Shown: positions 8,511 through 15,131 of the stretch, one piece after another
How positions within the stretch are numbered: the stretch's first letter is position 1
Layout of the letters: each line of letters begins with the position of its first letter
Virus record (IMG/VR): IMGVR_UViG_3300042691_031196
Span: 1-30,450 of that record
Source: a virus
DNA length: 30,450 nt
Direction: 5' to 3' (one strand)
Program-made: the position numbers and the translations under genes
Notes under the pieces: model-generated
Seen by the model: the letters and a program-made list of their open reading frames with translations, nothing else
Told to the model about the DNA's origin: nothing
The model's database searches: none

Positions 8511-9161
8511 ATGGAAGATTTTTGTGTAGTAGTAACTGGTGAAAGTAAGTTTGTTGATGAAATTAAAAAATCATTTAAGGATTCAAACATTAAAATATTA
8601 TTTTCAACATGGGTTGGATCTGAAGATAAATATTCAGATAAAGATATCGTAGTTTTTGACAATTTACCTAGTTACTGTGGTAATGGTAATATTAATTTAC
8701 AAAAGATATCAACACTTAACGGACTTTTAAAGGCTAAGGAATTAGGATATCGCAGGGCATTAAAAATAAGAAGTGATATTATACCAACTAATAGTAAATC
8801 ATTTTTAAATTTATTAAATAATGAAAAAATAAATTTATTATGTTGGCATCAACATTTTGTTGGATTAAATGGTTATTTTGTTGACTATTTAATGTCAGGT
8901 ATTATTATTGATTTAATAGATATTTGGAAAAATGTCAACATAAATTTACATAATGTTACCGAAGTTATGTTAACTAATAGTTTAATAAATCATTTAGATA
9001 ATATAAATTATTTATTAAATGATTTAAATAATGACAATGACTTATTTTGGTTAAAATATGGAAAAAAACTAAGTGACTACAAACCAAATAAAAATTATGA
9101 TAAATATTATCATAAGTATGATTTTGATAATATTAAAAAAGAATATTTAAAACTGTCATGA
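8511..9161 (+). CDS. WavE-like lipopolysaccharide-synthesis family protein
   Basis: 216 aa. The pattern ILFSTWVGSEDKYSDKDIVVFDNLP, then INLQKISTLNGLLKAKELGYRRALKIRSDI (about 30-100), is that of WavE-type proteins of LPS-core and capsule loci, which are putative glycosyltransferases. The KIRSDI segment is the most conserved part and may bind donor or metal. I chose the ATG at 8511, one base after the previous stop; an ATG at 8481 lies inside that gene. Residues 140-190 are low-complexity Asn/Leu/Asp. A second WavE-like protein, of divergent sequence, is at 10192. The activity of the family is poorly established, so a transferase role is inference. Confidence 0.65.
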   Translation: MEDFCVVVTGESKFVDEIKKSFKDSNIKILFSTWVGSEDKYSDKDIVVFDNLPSYCGNGNINLQKISTLNGLLKAKELGYRRALKIRSDIIPTNSKSFLNLLNNEKINLLCWHQHFVGLNGYFVDYLMSGIIIDLIDIWKNVNINLHNVTEVMLTNSLINHLDNINYLLNDLNNDNDLFWLKYGKKLSDYKPNKNYDKYYHKYDFDNIKKEYLKLS

Positions 9162-9886
9162 ACATATTAATACCAATGGCTGGATTAGGGGATAGGTTTA
9201 AACGGGCAGGTTTTTTAAGGACAAAACCTATGATACCTATATTAGATAAACCTATGATAGAATGGGCGATAAATAGTTTAGGTGTTAACGGTAATTTTAT
9301 TTTTATATTAAATAACAAGAATGAAGAATTTAATGAATTAAAAAATTTATTAAATAAAATATGTAAAAATCCTAAAATAATTGATATTGATTATCTTACC
9401 GAAGGTCCGGCAAGTACTTCTTTGTTGGCTAAAGAATATATAAACAATGACGATCCTTTACTAATAATAAATTGTGATCAAATAATGACTTGGGATTCTA
9501 ATAATTTTTTAGAATTTATTAAAAAATTTAAAGACGATGGTTTTGTTGTAACATATGAGATAAAAACAATAAAAAATAGTTACGTAAAGATAGATGAATT
9601 TGGTTACGCAATAAAATTTGCGGAAAAAGAAATTATTAGTGATTATTCATTAAATGGTATACATTATTGGACAAAAGGAAAAGATTTTGTTATGTCTGCA
9701 GAAAAAATGATCAAAAAAAATATTAGAGTTAATGGAGAATTCTATATTGCACCCACCTATAACGAATTATTATTGGAAAATAAAAAAATAAAAATTTACC
9801 ATATAGATAAAAATAAACATTGGTCTGTTGGTACACCTGAAGATTTAAACATTTTTTTAGAAAAAATTAAAAATGAAAATATTTAA
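9158..9886 (+). CDS. Sugar-1-phosphate nucleotidyltransferase
   Basis: 242 aa NTP_transferase protein, expected to activate a sugar-1-phosphate to an NDP-sugar. ILIPMAGLGDRFKRAGFLRT with KPMIPILDKPMIEW (3-36) is the nucleotide-binding signature (GxGxR then the KPM lysine). YLTEGPASTSLLAKEYI (80-95) is the substrate loop, and INCDQIMTWD (104-113) carries the metal-binding Asp. GEFYIAPTYNELL near 187 and HWSVGTPEDL near 225 are typical C-terminal blocks. It is short, lacking the left-handed beta-helix of GlmU- or GlgC-type enzymes. It overlaps both neighbours. The following cupin gene suggests a specialised sugar rather than glucose. Nucleotide and sugar cannot be fixed from sequence alone. Confidence 0.85.
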   Translation: MNILIPMAGLGDRFKRAGFLRTKPMIPILDKPMIEWAINSLGVNGNFIFILNNKNEEFNELKNLLNKICKNPKIIDIDYLTEGPASTSLLAKEYINNDDPLLIINCDQIMTWDSNNFLEFIKKFKDDGFVVTYEIKTIKNSYVKIDEFGYAIKFAEKEIISDYSLNGIHYWTKGKDFVMSAEKMIKKNIRVNGEFYIAPTYNELLLENKKIKIYHIDKNKHWSVGTPEDLNIFLEKIKNENI

Positions 9887-10199
9887 AATGTCAGAAATGA
9901 AAGATGGTTGGTTTGTTGGTGATTTTATTCCATCAGCATATAAGACTTCTTATTTTGAAGTTTGTTATAAAAAACACAAAAAAAATGAAAAGTGGGACAC
10001 ACATTATCATAAAAAAAGTATAGAAATTAATTATTTAATAAGTGGTGAAATGATAATTAATGAGACTAAATTAACTGCGGGAGATATATTTTTAATTGAA
10101 CCATATTTTATATCAACACCAACATTTTTAGAAGACTGTACATTAATTATAATTAAAACCCCTTCTATAATTGGGGATAAATTTGTTATAAATGAATAG
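9873..10199 (+). CDS. Single-domain cupin protein
   Basis: 108 aa beta-barrel protein. Cupin motif 1 is readable: WDTHYHKKSIEINYLISGEM, with H44, H46 and E51 as metal ligands. Motif 2, GDIFLIEPYFIST (70-82), lacks the usual His. The size suits a sugar-nucleotide or sugar-phosphate isomerase, epimerase or sensor. In polysaccharide loci, small cupins are often next to nucleotidyltransferase genes, as here (14-base overlap upstream, 8-base overlap downstream). The substrate is unknown. It might act on the same sugar as the nucleotidyltransferase or as the RuBisCO-like protein two genes on; that is inference from gene order. Confidence 0.7.
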   Translation: MKIFKMSEMKDGWFVGDFIPSAYKTSYFEVCYKKHKKNEKWDTHYHKKSIEINYLISGEMIINETKLTAGDIFLIEPYFISTPTFLEDCTLIIIKTPSIIGDKFVINE

Positions 10200-10983
10200 T
10201 GATGTGACTATATTAATCCAAGGTCCAATTAGAAATAACCTTTTGATTGAATCAATACCATTTTATCAAAAATATGGAGAGGTTTTGTTTGTTCATTATG
10301 ATTATGAAAATATTTACCACATTGAAAATACGGGAATTAAATTTTTAAAAATTAATTTACCGACAATAAATAGTGAAATATTCAATTTTAATAATACATT
10401 TTTACAGACTAATGGAATTTTAATGGGTTTAAAAAATATTAAAACAAAGTACACTATAAGAGTCAGAAGTGATGAATCATTCCCTAATTTAGATAATTTT
10501 TTAACTAATATTATGACACATGAAAATAAAATACACGTAACTAATCTATATAGTTTTAAAGATAATGAACATAAATTTTGTTTAGGTAATCATATTTTTG
10601 CAAGTAAAACAGAAATTATGTTAAAAGCTTTTGAATGGGCATATGATGTATGTATAAATAAAAATGATAATATAAGAAAAACTAATAATATTTTATATTA
10701 TAAAGATATTAACAATATTGAAATTCCTATGTGGTCAGAAATTCTACAAACTATTTCTTTTTTAATTGCTAAGAAAGTTAATATCGACTCAAAAAATTCT
10801 AAAAATCAAATTATTGAAAATTTTTATATGACACCATTACGAGATTTACCCAATTTTAAATGGACACATAAGTATAATAATTATCAACCTATTACCTCTA
10901 GTACTATTATGGAGTATGACCCTAATTGGGAAGATAGTAAATCAAAAATAAACAGATTTATGATTAAGATTGAAGATATATAA
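10192..10983 (+). CDS. WavE-like / LPS-synthesis family protein
   Basis: 263 aa. It opens with VTILIQGPIRNNLLIESIPFYQKYGEVLFVHYD and has TYTIRVRSDESFPNLDNFL-like sequence near 95-110 (ILMGLKNIKTKYTIRVRSDE). The ILIQGP opening and the RxRSDE block are shared with WavE-type putative glycosyltransferases, including the paralogue at 8511. Cys and Trp are few and no membrane helix is seen. It overlaps the cupin gene by 8 bases and is followed by a 24-base leader of AATAAAT repeats before the RuBisCO-like gene. It is probably a transferase of the same glycan pathway. Confidence 0.55.
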   Translation: MNSDVTILIQGPIRNNLLIESIPFYQKYGEVLFVHYDYENIYHIENTGIKFLKINLPTINSEIFNFNNTFLQTNGILMGLKNIKTKYTIRVRSDESFPNLDNFLTNIMTHENKIHVTNLYSFKDNEHKFCLGNHIFASKTEIMLKAFEWAYDVCINKNDNIRKTNNILYYKDINNIEIPMWSEILQTISFLIAKKVNIDSKNSKNQIIENFYMTPLRDLPNFKWTHKYNNYQPITSSTIMEYDPNWEDSKSKINRFMIKIEDI

Positions 10984-11007
10984 TAAATAAATAATAAATT
11001 ATTAACT

Positions 11008-12189
11008 ATGAAAATTTTTAGAAAAAAAATAGACAATGAAAAATATTTTACAATAAAATATTTTTTAAAATCAAAAACTAATTTGAAAGATGCGGCATGG
11101 AATTTGGCCATAGGTCAAAGTGTTGGTAATCCTAACGTTAGAAACAATTGGGAGACTGATGAATTATTTGAAAATCATTCTTGTTTTGTTTTAGAAGATG
11201 AAAACATTTTAATGAGTAAAGAAGAAGGTATAGTAGAAATTGCTTTCCCTATTGAAAATATTGATTTTAAAACTGATGGTGTTGCTCATTTATTGGTTAA
11301 CATAATGGGTGGACAATTAGATATCGAAAATATTTTAAAATGTCACATAATTGATATTAATTTTCCTGAATGGGTAGAAAAAAAATATTTTATGAAGCCT
11401 AAATTTGGAATTACAGGAATCAGAGAATTTACTAAAACATTTGATAAACCTTTATTTGGTGCAATAATAAAACCAAAAATTGGTATTACACCACAAATAT
11501 TATTGGAAATGGTCAAAGAATTAGTTGAAGGTGGTGTTAACTTTATCAAAGAAGATGAAATTATGAGTAACCCAAAGACATGTCCAATTGAAGAAAGAGT
11601 CCCATTAATTATGGATTATCTAAAAGATAAAAATGTAATATATTCGGTATCTATACATTCTGATCCTGCCTATATTTTAAATAGAGTTAAAAAAGTTTAT
11701 GAATTGGGTGGTAACTCAGTACATGTAAATTTTTGGTGCGGATTAGGGGTTTATAAATCGATTAGAGAATTAGATCTACCAATTTTTGTACATTTTCAAA
11801 AATCTGGAGATAAAATTTTTACTAATAAATCCCATGATTTTCACATTGATTGGAGGGTAATTTGCAAATTAGCAGGTTTAATGGGTGTCGATTTTATACA
11901 TGCAGGTATGATAGGTGGATATTATAAATGGGACGAAGAAGAAACATTAGATGCGGTTAAAATTTTAAATAAATATAACGTTATGCCCGCATTAAGTTGT
12001 GGATTTCATCCTGGTTTAACTGAATGGGTTACCGAAAAAGTAGGTTTTAACTATATGGCTAATGTAGGTGGCGCATTACACGGACACCCTAATGGAACTT
12101 TAGCAGGAGCTAAAGCTATGAGACAAAGTATTGATAAAAATTATGATATTGAATATAATGATGCAATAAAAAAATGGGGAGTTAAGTAA
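11008..12189 (+). CDS. RuBisCO-like protein (form IV), phage-encoded
   Basis: 393 aa with the RuBisCO large-subunit fold. GAIIKPKIG (151-159) holds K155 and K157, equivalent to spinach K175 and K177. GGVNFIKEDE (175-184) keeps K181, D183 and E184, the carbamylated lysine and metal ligands (K201, D203, E204). H262 and H298 match H294 and H327; S330 in LSCGFHPG matches S379; VGGALHGHPNG (353-363) is the phosphate-binding GG loop. Against carboxylase activity, loop 6 reads GMIGGYYKW, so the K334 position is Tyr305. R295 is Phe263, N123 is Gly102, and the E60 region reads AIGQSVGN. These losses place it among form IV proteins, which enolise, isomerise or decarboxylate phosphorylated sugar-like substrates (MtnW, OiaC/OiaX types). 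No methionine-salvage or apiose-pathway gene is nearby. Base composition matches its neighbours and the frame is intact. The substrate is unknown. Confidence 0.9.
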   Translation: MKIFRKKIDNEKYFTIKYFLKSKTNLKDAAWNLAIGQSVGNPNVRNNWETDELFENHSCFVLEDENILMSKEEGIVEIAFPIENIDFKTDGVAHLLVNIMGGQLDIENILKCHIIDINFPEWVEKKYFMKPKFGITGIREFTKTFDKPLFGAIIKPKIGITPQILLEMVKELVEGGVNFIKEDEIMSNPKTCPIEERVPLIMDYLKDKNVIYSVSIHSDPAYILNRVKKVYELGGNSVHVNFWCGLGVYKSIRELDLPIFVHFQKSGDKIFTNKSHDFHIDWRVICKLAGLMGVDFIHAGMIGGYYKWDEEETLDAVKILNKYNVMPALSCGFHPGLTEWVTEKVGFNYMANVGGALHGHPNGTLAGAKAMRQSIDKNYDIEYNDAIKKWGVK

Positions 12190-12190
12190 A

Positions 12191-12835
12191 ATGTTAATAG
12201 ATAAATTTATTTTTCATATTAGAAATATTGACCCAAACTTTGAGCCTAATATAATTTTAGATATAGGTTCTAGGGATTTAGAACAAAGTATAGAATTTAA
12301 TAGTGTCTATAAAAATTCAATTATTTATGCTTTTGAACCAAATCCTGAACAATTTAGTATATGTTTAGAAAAAAGTAAAAACTATAAAAATATAAAAGTT
12401 GAACAGTTGGCAATAAGTGAAGAAAATGGTAAACTAAATTTTTTTATAACACATGGGAACGTAGGGGCTTCATCACTTTTAGAGCCAATAAACGTTCCAT
12501 TTGCGAGTACTCAAGACTTTACAAAAATAACTGTTGACTCAGTAAGATTAGACAAATGGTTGGAAAATAATCAAATAAATAATGTTGATATTATGTGGTT
12601 AGACACACAAGGTGTAGAGTTATCTGCATTAAAAAGTATGGGTAATAAAATAAAAAATGTTAAATTTATTCATTGTGAAGCTTCAGAATTACCTTATTAT
12701 AAAGGGCATTTATTGAAAAAAGAATTATCTAATTTTTTATTAGATTTGGATTTTGATTTAAAATTTATTAATGATAATTATCACCCTTTTAAAGAGGGTG
12801 ATATAATTGCAACTAATAAAAAATATGTTAAATGA
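12191..12835 (+). CDS. FkbM family methyltransferase (second copy)
   Basis: 214 aa. IILDIGSRDLEQSIEF near residue 22 is the SAM-binding loop, IIYAFEPNPEQFSICLEKS the next strand, and VEQLAISEENGKLNFFI with VGASSLLEP the FkbM middle. VDIMWLDTQGVELSALKSMG near 132-151 corresponds to the DVQGxE motif, with D137 and E142 kept. It starts one base after the RuBisCO-like gene, so the two are almost certainly translated from one mRNA. It differs much from the other FkbM protein at 7895, so it is not a recent duplication. Sugar O-methylation is the most likely role. Confidence 0.82.
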   Translation: MLIDKFIFHIRNIDPNFEPNIILDIGSRDLEQSIEFNSVYKNSIIYAFEPNPEQFSICLEKSKNYKNIKVEQLAISEENGKLNFFITHGNVGASSLLEPINVPFASTQDFTKITVDSVRLDKWLENNQINNVDIMWLDTQGVELSALKSMGNKIKNVKFIHCEASELPYYKGHLLKKELSNFLLDLDFDLKFINDNYHPFKEGDIIATNKKYVK

Positions 12836-13298
12836 CCAAAAAATTTTAATATCACATAGAGGTAATATTAATGGTAAAAATATTGAATTAGAAAATAAAC
12901 CTGACTACATAGATAAAGCCATTAATTTAGGTTATAATGTTGAAATTGATGTGTGGGTAAAAAATAGAGAATTATTATTAGGTCATGATGAACCAATCTA
13001 TAAAATAGATATTGATTGGGTTAAGTTTAGATCTAATTTACTATGGATTCATTGTAAAAATGTGGAAGCAATTATATTTTTTAAGGAAAATAATTACGAA
13101 TTTAATTATTTTTGGCATGAAAATGATACCGTTACATTAACATCAAAAAACTATATTTGGGCATATCCAGGTAAACAACCTATTAAAAATAGTATTGCAA
13201 TTATGCCTGAGATATATGATGATAATGTCTCAGAATGTATGGGAATATGTAGTGATTTTATAAAAAAATATGAGGAATATTTGATACTGAATAAATAA
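12825..13298 (+). CDS. Short GDPD-like phosphodiesterase-fold protein
   Basis: 157 aa. It resembles the first half of the glycerophosphodiester phosphodiesterase TIM barrel. ISHRG gives H11 and R12; YNVEIDVW gives E40 and D42; LLLGHDEPIY gives H54. Together these are the catalytic and metal-binding set of GDPD enzymes. LLWIHCKN near 78-85 is the next conserved strand. It is shorter than true GDPDs (about 240 aa), but similar short proteins end polysaccharide loci, where they may act on a phosphodiester-linked group; I am not sure of that. I chose the ATG at 12825, overlapping the FkbM stop; the TTG at 12807 is weaker. It is the last gene of the cassette. Confidence 0.65.
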   Translation: MLNDQKILISHRGNINGKNIELENKPDYIDKAINLGYNVEIDVWVKNRELLLGHDEPIYKIDIDWVKFRSNLLWIHCKNVEAIIFFKENNYEFNYFWHENDTVTLTSKNYIWAYPGKQPIKNSIAIMPEIYDDNVSECMGICSDFIKKYEEYLILNK

Positions 13299-13354
13299 AA
13301 ACACTTGAAAATCAGATACAAAACTTTATACTATAAATTTTTGTATACTATGAG

Positions 13355-13363
13355 ATATTTATA
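13355..13363 (+). promoter_or_regulatory. ATATTTATA element before PhoH
   Basis: ATATTTATA lies in the 69-base gap between the glycan cassette and phoH, ending 4 bases before the ATG at 13368. The same element precedes several other unit-leading genes. No clear TTTG box sits at the matching distance upstream. If it is a promoter -7 box, the transcript would be nearly leaderless or translation would start further in. Confidence 0.4.
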
Positions 13364-13367
13364 GTAT

Positions 13368-14174
13368 ATGAGTAAGAATAGACGCACCAAAAAGTTGTCT
13401 AAGGAGGAGCAGTTTGAAGTTGAAAAACTAATGGAGAAACAGCTCACGGAGTATACGAATTCTTTAGAAAATAATTCAGTACAGAGTCTTTTAAAACAAA
13501 TCCATATCGAGATTAAATGTAAATCCGAAAATCAAAAAAAACTTATTAATTCCATTAAAGAAAAAGAAGTCACTATATGTGATGGTCTTGCCGGATGTGG
13601 TAAAACATTTTTAAGTTGTGCTGAAGCGCTTAAACTACTTAAAAACAATTACCCCGTGTACAAAAAGATTGTCATAGTAAAATCGGTGACTACACTAAAA
13701 GACGAAGAGTTAGGTTTCCTTAAAGGGGATTTATCAAGTAAACTAGAACCTGTCATGTATTCTTTTACCGGTAATTTTAAAAAGTTAATTGGTACTGAAT
13801 TATATGAAAAATTATCGGCACAACATTTAATTGAAGAAATGCCAATAGCTTATCTTAGGGGGGTAACATTATCGGATTGCATTGTAATCATAGATGAAAC
13901 TCAAAATATCTCTGTTGAGAATATGAGAACAATTATGACACGTATTGGTGAAAATACCAAGTATATCATTTTAGGTGACATTAAACAAATAGACCTTAAA
14001 AACAAAAAGAATAGTTCTTTGGAAAGAATTATGACTAAATTTGAAGAATACTCTGATTTTGGTATTGTTAGATTGGGTAAAGAGGATATTGTTCGTCATA
14101 GATTAATTGCAATGATAGATGAAGTATTTGATAGTATAGAAAAAGAAAATTTGGAAAACCAACCAAAAAAATAA
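13368..14174 (+). CDS. phoH: PhoH-like ATPase
   Basis: 268 aa P-loop ATPase of the PhoH family, common in marine and T4-like phages. Walker A is GLAGCGKT (73-80), Walker B CIVIIDETQN (171-180), and the downstream YIILGDIKQID matches the family's conserved GDxxQ(I/T)D block. KSVTTLKDEELGFLKGDLSSKLEP (105-128) corresponds to the RPxxxxGExLGFLPGD region of PhoH, here without the Arg-Pro. The role in phages is unsettled; RNA or nucleotide metabolism is usually proposed. The first 50 residues are charged and outside the ATPase core. It starts a new unit after the glycan cassette. Confidence 0.9.
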   Translation: MSKNRRTKKLSKEEQFEVEKLMEKQLTEYTNSLENNSVQSLLKQIHIEIKCKSENQKKLINSIKEKEVTICDGLAGCGKTFLSCAEALKLLKNNYPVYKKIVIVKSVTTLKDEELGFLKGDLSSKLEPVMYSFTGNFKKLIGTELYEKLSAQHLIEEMPIAYLRGVTLSDCIVIIDETQNISVENMRTIMTRIGENTKYIILGDIKQIDLKNKKNSSLERIMTKFEEYSDFGIVRLGKEDIVRHRLIAMIDEVFDSIEKENLENQPKK

Positions 14175-14204
14175 ATTTTTTCTTTACAAAAAGATAAAAT
14201 ACGT

Positions 14205-14212
14205 TAATTTTA
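14205..14212 (+). promoter_or_regulatory. Possible promoter before HAD-like gene
   Basis: TTTACA at 14183-14188 is followed after 16 bases by TAATTTTA at 14205-14212, 5 bases before the ATG at 14218. The layout resembles the TAnnTTT(A/G) boxes before other genes here. AT-rich sequence makes chance matches easy. Confidence 0.25.
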
Positions 14213-14217
14213 ATGGT

Positions 14218-14808
14218 ATGACTATAGGCATATCATTAGATGATGTATTAAGAGATTTTTTAGGTAAATTTAAAAATCTTTATAAAAAAGAATTTGAAAA
14301 AGATCCCATTGAACCCATAAGTACTTTGGATCTATTAGTTCATTTTCCGTTTGATTCGGAAACCGAATTGAACAATTTTTTATATGAAGATTTTAGTTTA
14401 GAATTATTTGGACATGCGAATGAGAAATATAAAAACGCAGTTATAGATTTAAATAATCTATATAGTCAACACAAAGATAATCATGATTTTATTATTATCT
14501 CAAAAGAATATGGTAACTCAATCCCCGCCACTTTATTCTTTTTGAGTAAAACTTCTTGTAAAATTAGAGACTATAAATTTGTAACTTCAAATGATGACGT
14601 ATGGGATACGTGCGATGTCATGATTAGTGCAAACCCAAACATTTTATTAAATAAACCTGAAACTAAAATATCAATAAAAGTTCAAACTGATTACAATTCT
14701 AATATAAAATCAGATTATGAGGTTGAAAAATTAAAAAATATATTAGAAGAAAACTTGTTGTCTAATATATCCAATACCAAAATAATAACATTTACAAAAA
14801 TAGATTAA
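14218..14808 (+). CDS. HAD-like (5'-nucleotidase-type) protein with lost nucleophile
   Basis: 196 aa. The N-terminus IGISLDDVLRDFLGKFKNLY has the form of the HAD motif I of phage and bacterial 5'(3')-deoxyribonucleotidases (normally IGxDxDGVLADF), but the nucleophile Asp is Ser (S5) while the second Asp is kept (D7). DFIIISKEYGNSIPATLFFLSK (about 93-114) matches the motif II region (Ser/Thr then helix), and TCDVMISANP (136-145) matches the motif III-IV region where Asp pairs bind Mg. It is probably a binding or structural derivative, not an active phosphatase. It ends one base into the next gene (overlap at 14808). The fold call rests on these segments only. Confidence 0.55.
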   Translation: MTIGISLDDVLRDFLGKFKNLYKKEFEKDPIEPISTLDLLVHFPFDSETELNNFLYEDFSLELFGHANEKYKNAVIDLNNLYSQHKDNHDFIIISKEYGNSIPATLFFLSKTSCKIRDYKFVTSNDDVWDTCDVMISANPNILLNKPETKISIKVQTDYNSNIKSDYEVEKLKNILEENLLSNISNTKIITFTKID

Positions 14809-15131
14809 TGGGAAATTACGAATACGATAAGAATTATTTAGAATTCGGAGGCGAATATCTTTATATAGATTTTGACGAGATAATCAATGTAGTCAAATTA
14901 GAGGGTGCACCTCAAAAAGATGAAGACGGTAATGAATACCCTACAGGAGTAATTACAATTGATGTCACTAAATGGGAATTAGTAAATAGAATGATCGATA
15001 CCGTTTTAGATGAAATGAGTGAAGAAGATCCTACTATGGGTAAAAAAAATCTTGAAAAGTTATCTGTAAGTTTTAAACTTGCGTATAATACATTATTAAA
15101 TTATAATATTTTAAAAATCGTAGAAGAATGA
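14808..15131 (+). CDS. Hypothetical acidic protein
   Basis: 107 aa, not recognised. It is acidic (many Glu/Asp), with an N-terminal beta-rich half (YLEFGGEYLYIDFDEIINVV) and a helical C-terminal half (WELVNRMIDTVLDEMSEED, LEKLSVSFKLAYNTLLNYNIL). No signal peptide, membrane segment or metal motif was seen. It is overlapped by its upstream neighbour (1 base) and overlaps the downstream glycosyltransferase (ATGA), so it is in the same operon. A small phage regulatory or accessory protein is possible. Confidence 0.7.
   Translation: MGNYEYDKNYLEFGGEYLYIDFDEIINVVKLEGAPQKDEDGNEYPTGVITIDVTKWELVNRMIDTVLDEMSEEDPTMGKKNLEKLSVSFKLAYNTLLNYNILKIVEE

Noticed and set aside
10984-11007. AATAAAT repeats before the RuBisCO-like gene as a regulatory repeat or origin
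   Set aside because: Only 24 bases of simple A/T sequence, equally likely by chance in this composition.
11008-12189. A true carboxylating RuBisCO that would boost carbon fixation in the host
   Set aside because: The loop-6 lysine is Tyr305, R295 is Phe263, N123 is Gly102 and the E60 region is not conserved. No phosphoribulokinase or other Calvin-cycle gene is in the window.
1219-13298. Bacterial chromosome fragment (O-antigen locus) instead of phage
   Set aside because: It is flanked within one contig by dUTPase/phage exonuclease and by PhoH, gp55-, gp5- and gp23-like genes with continuous packing and the same short A-rich leaders. Misassembly can only be excluded with reads.
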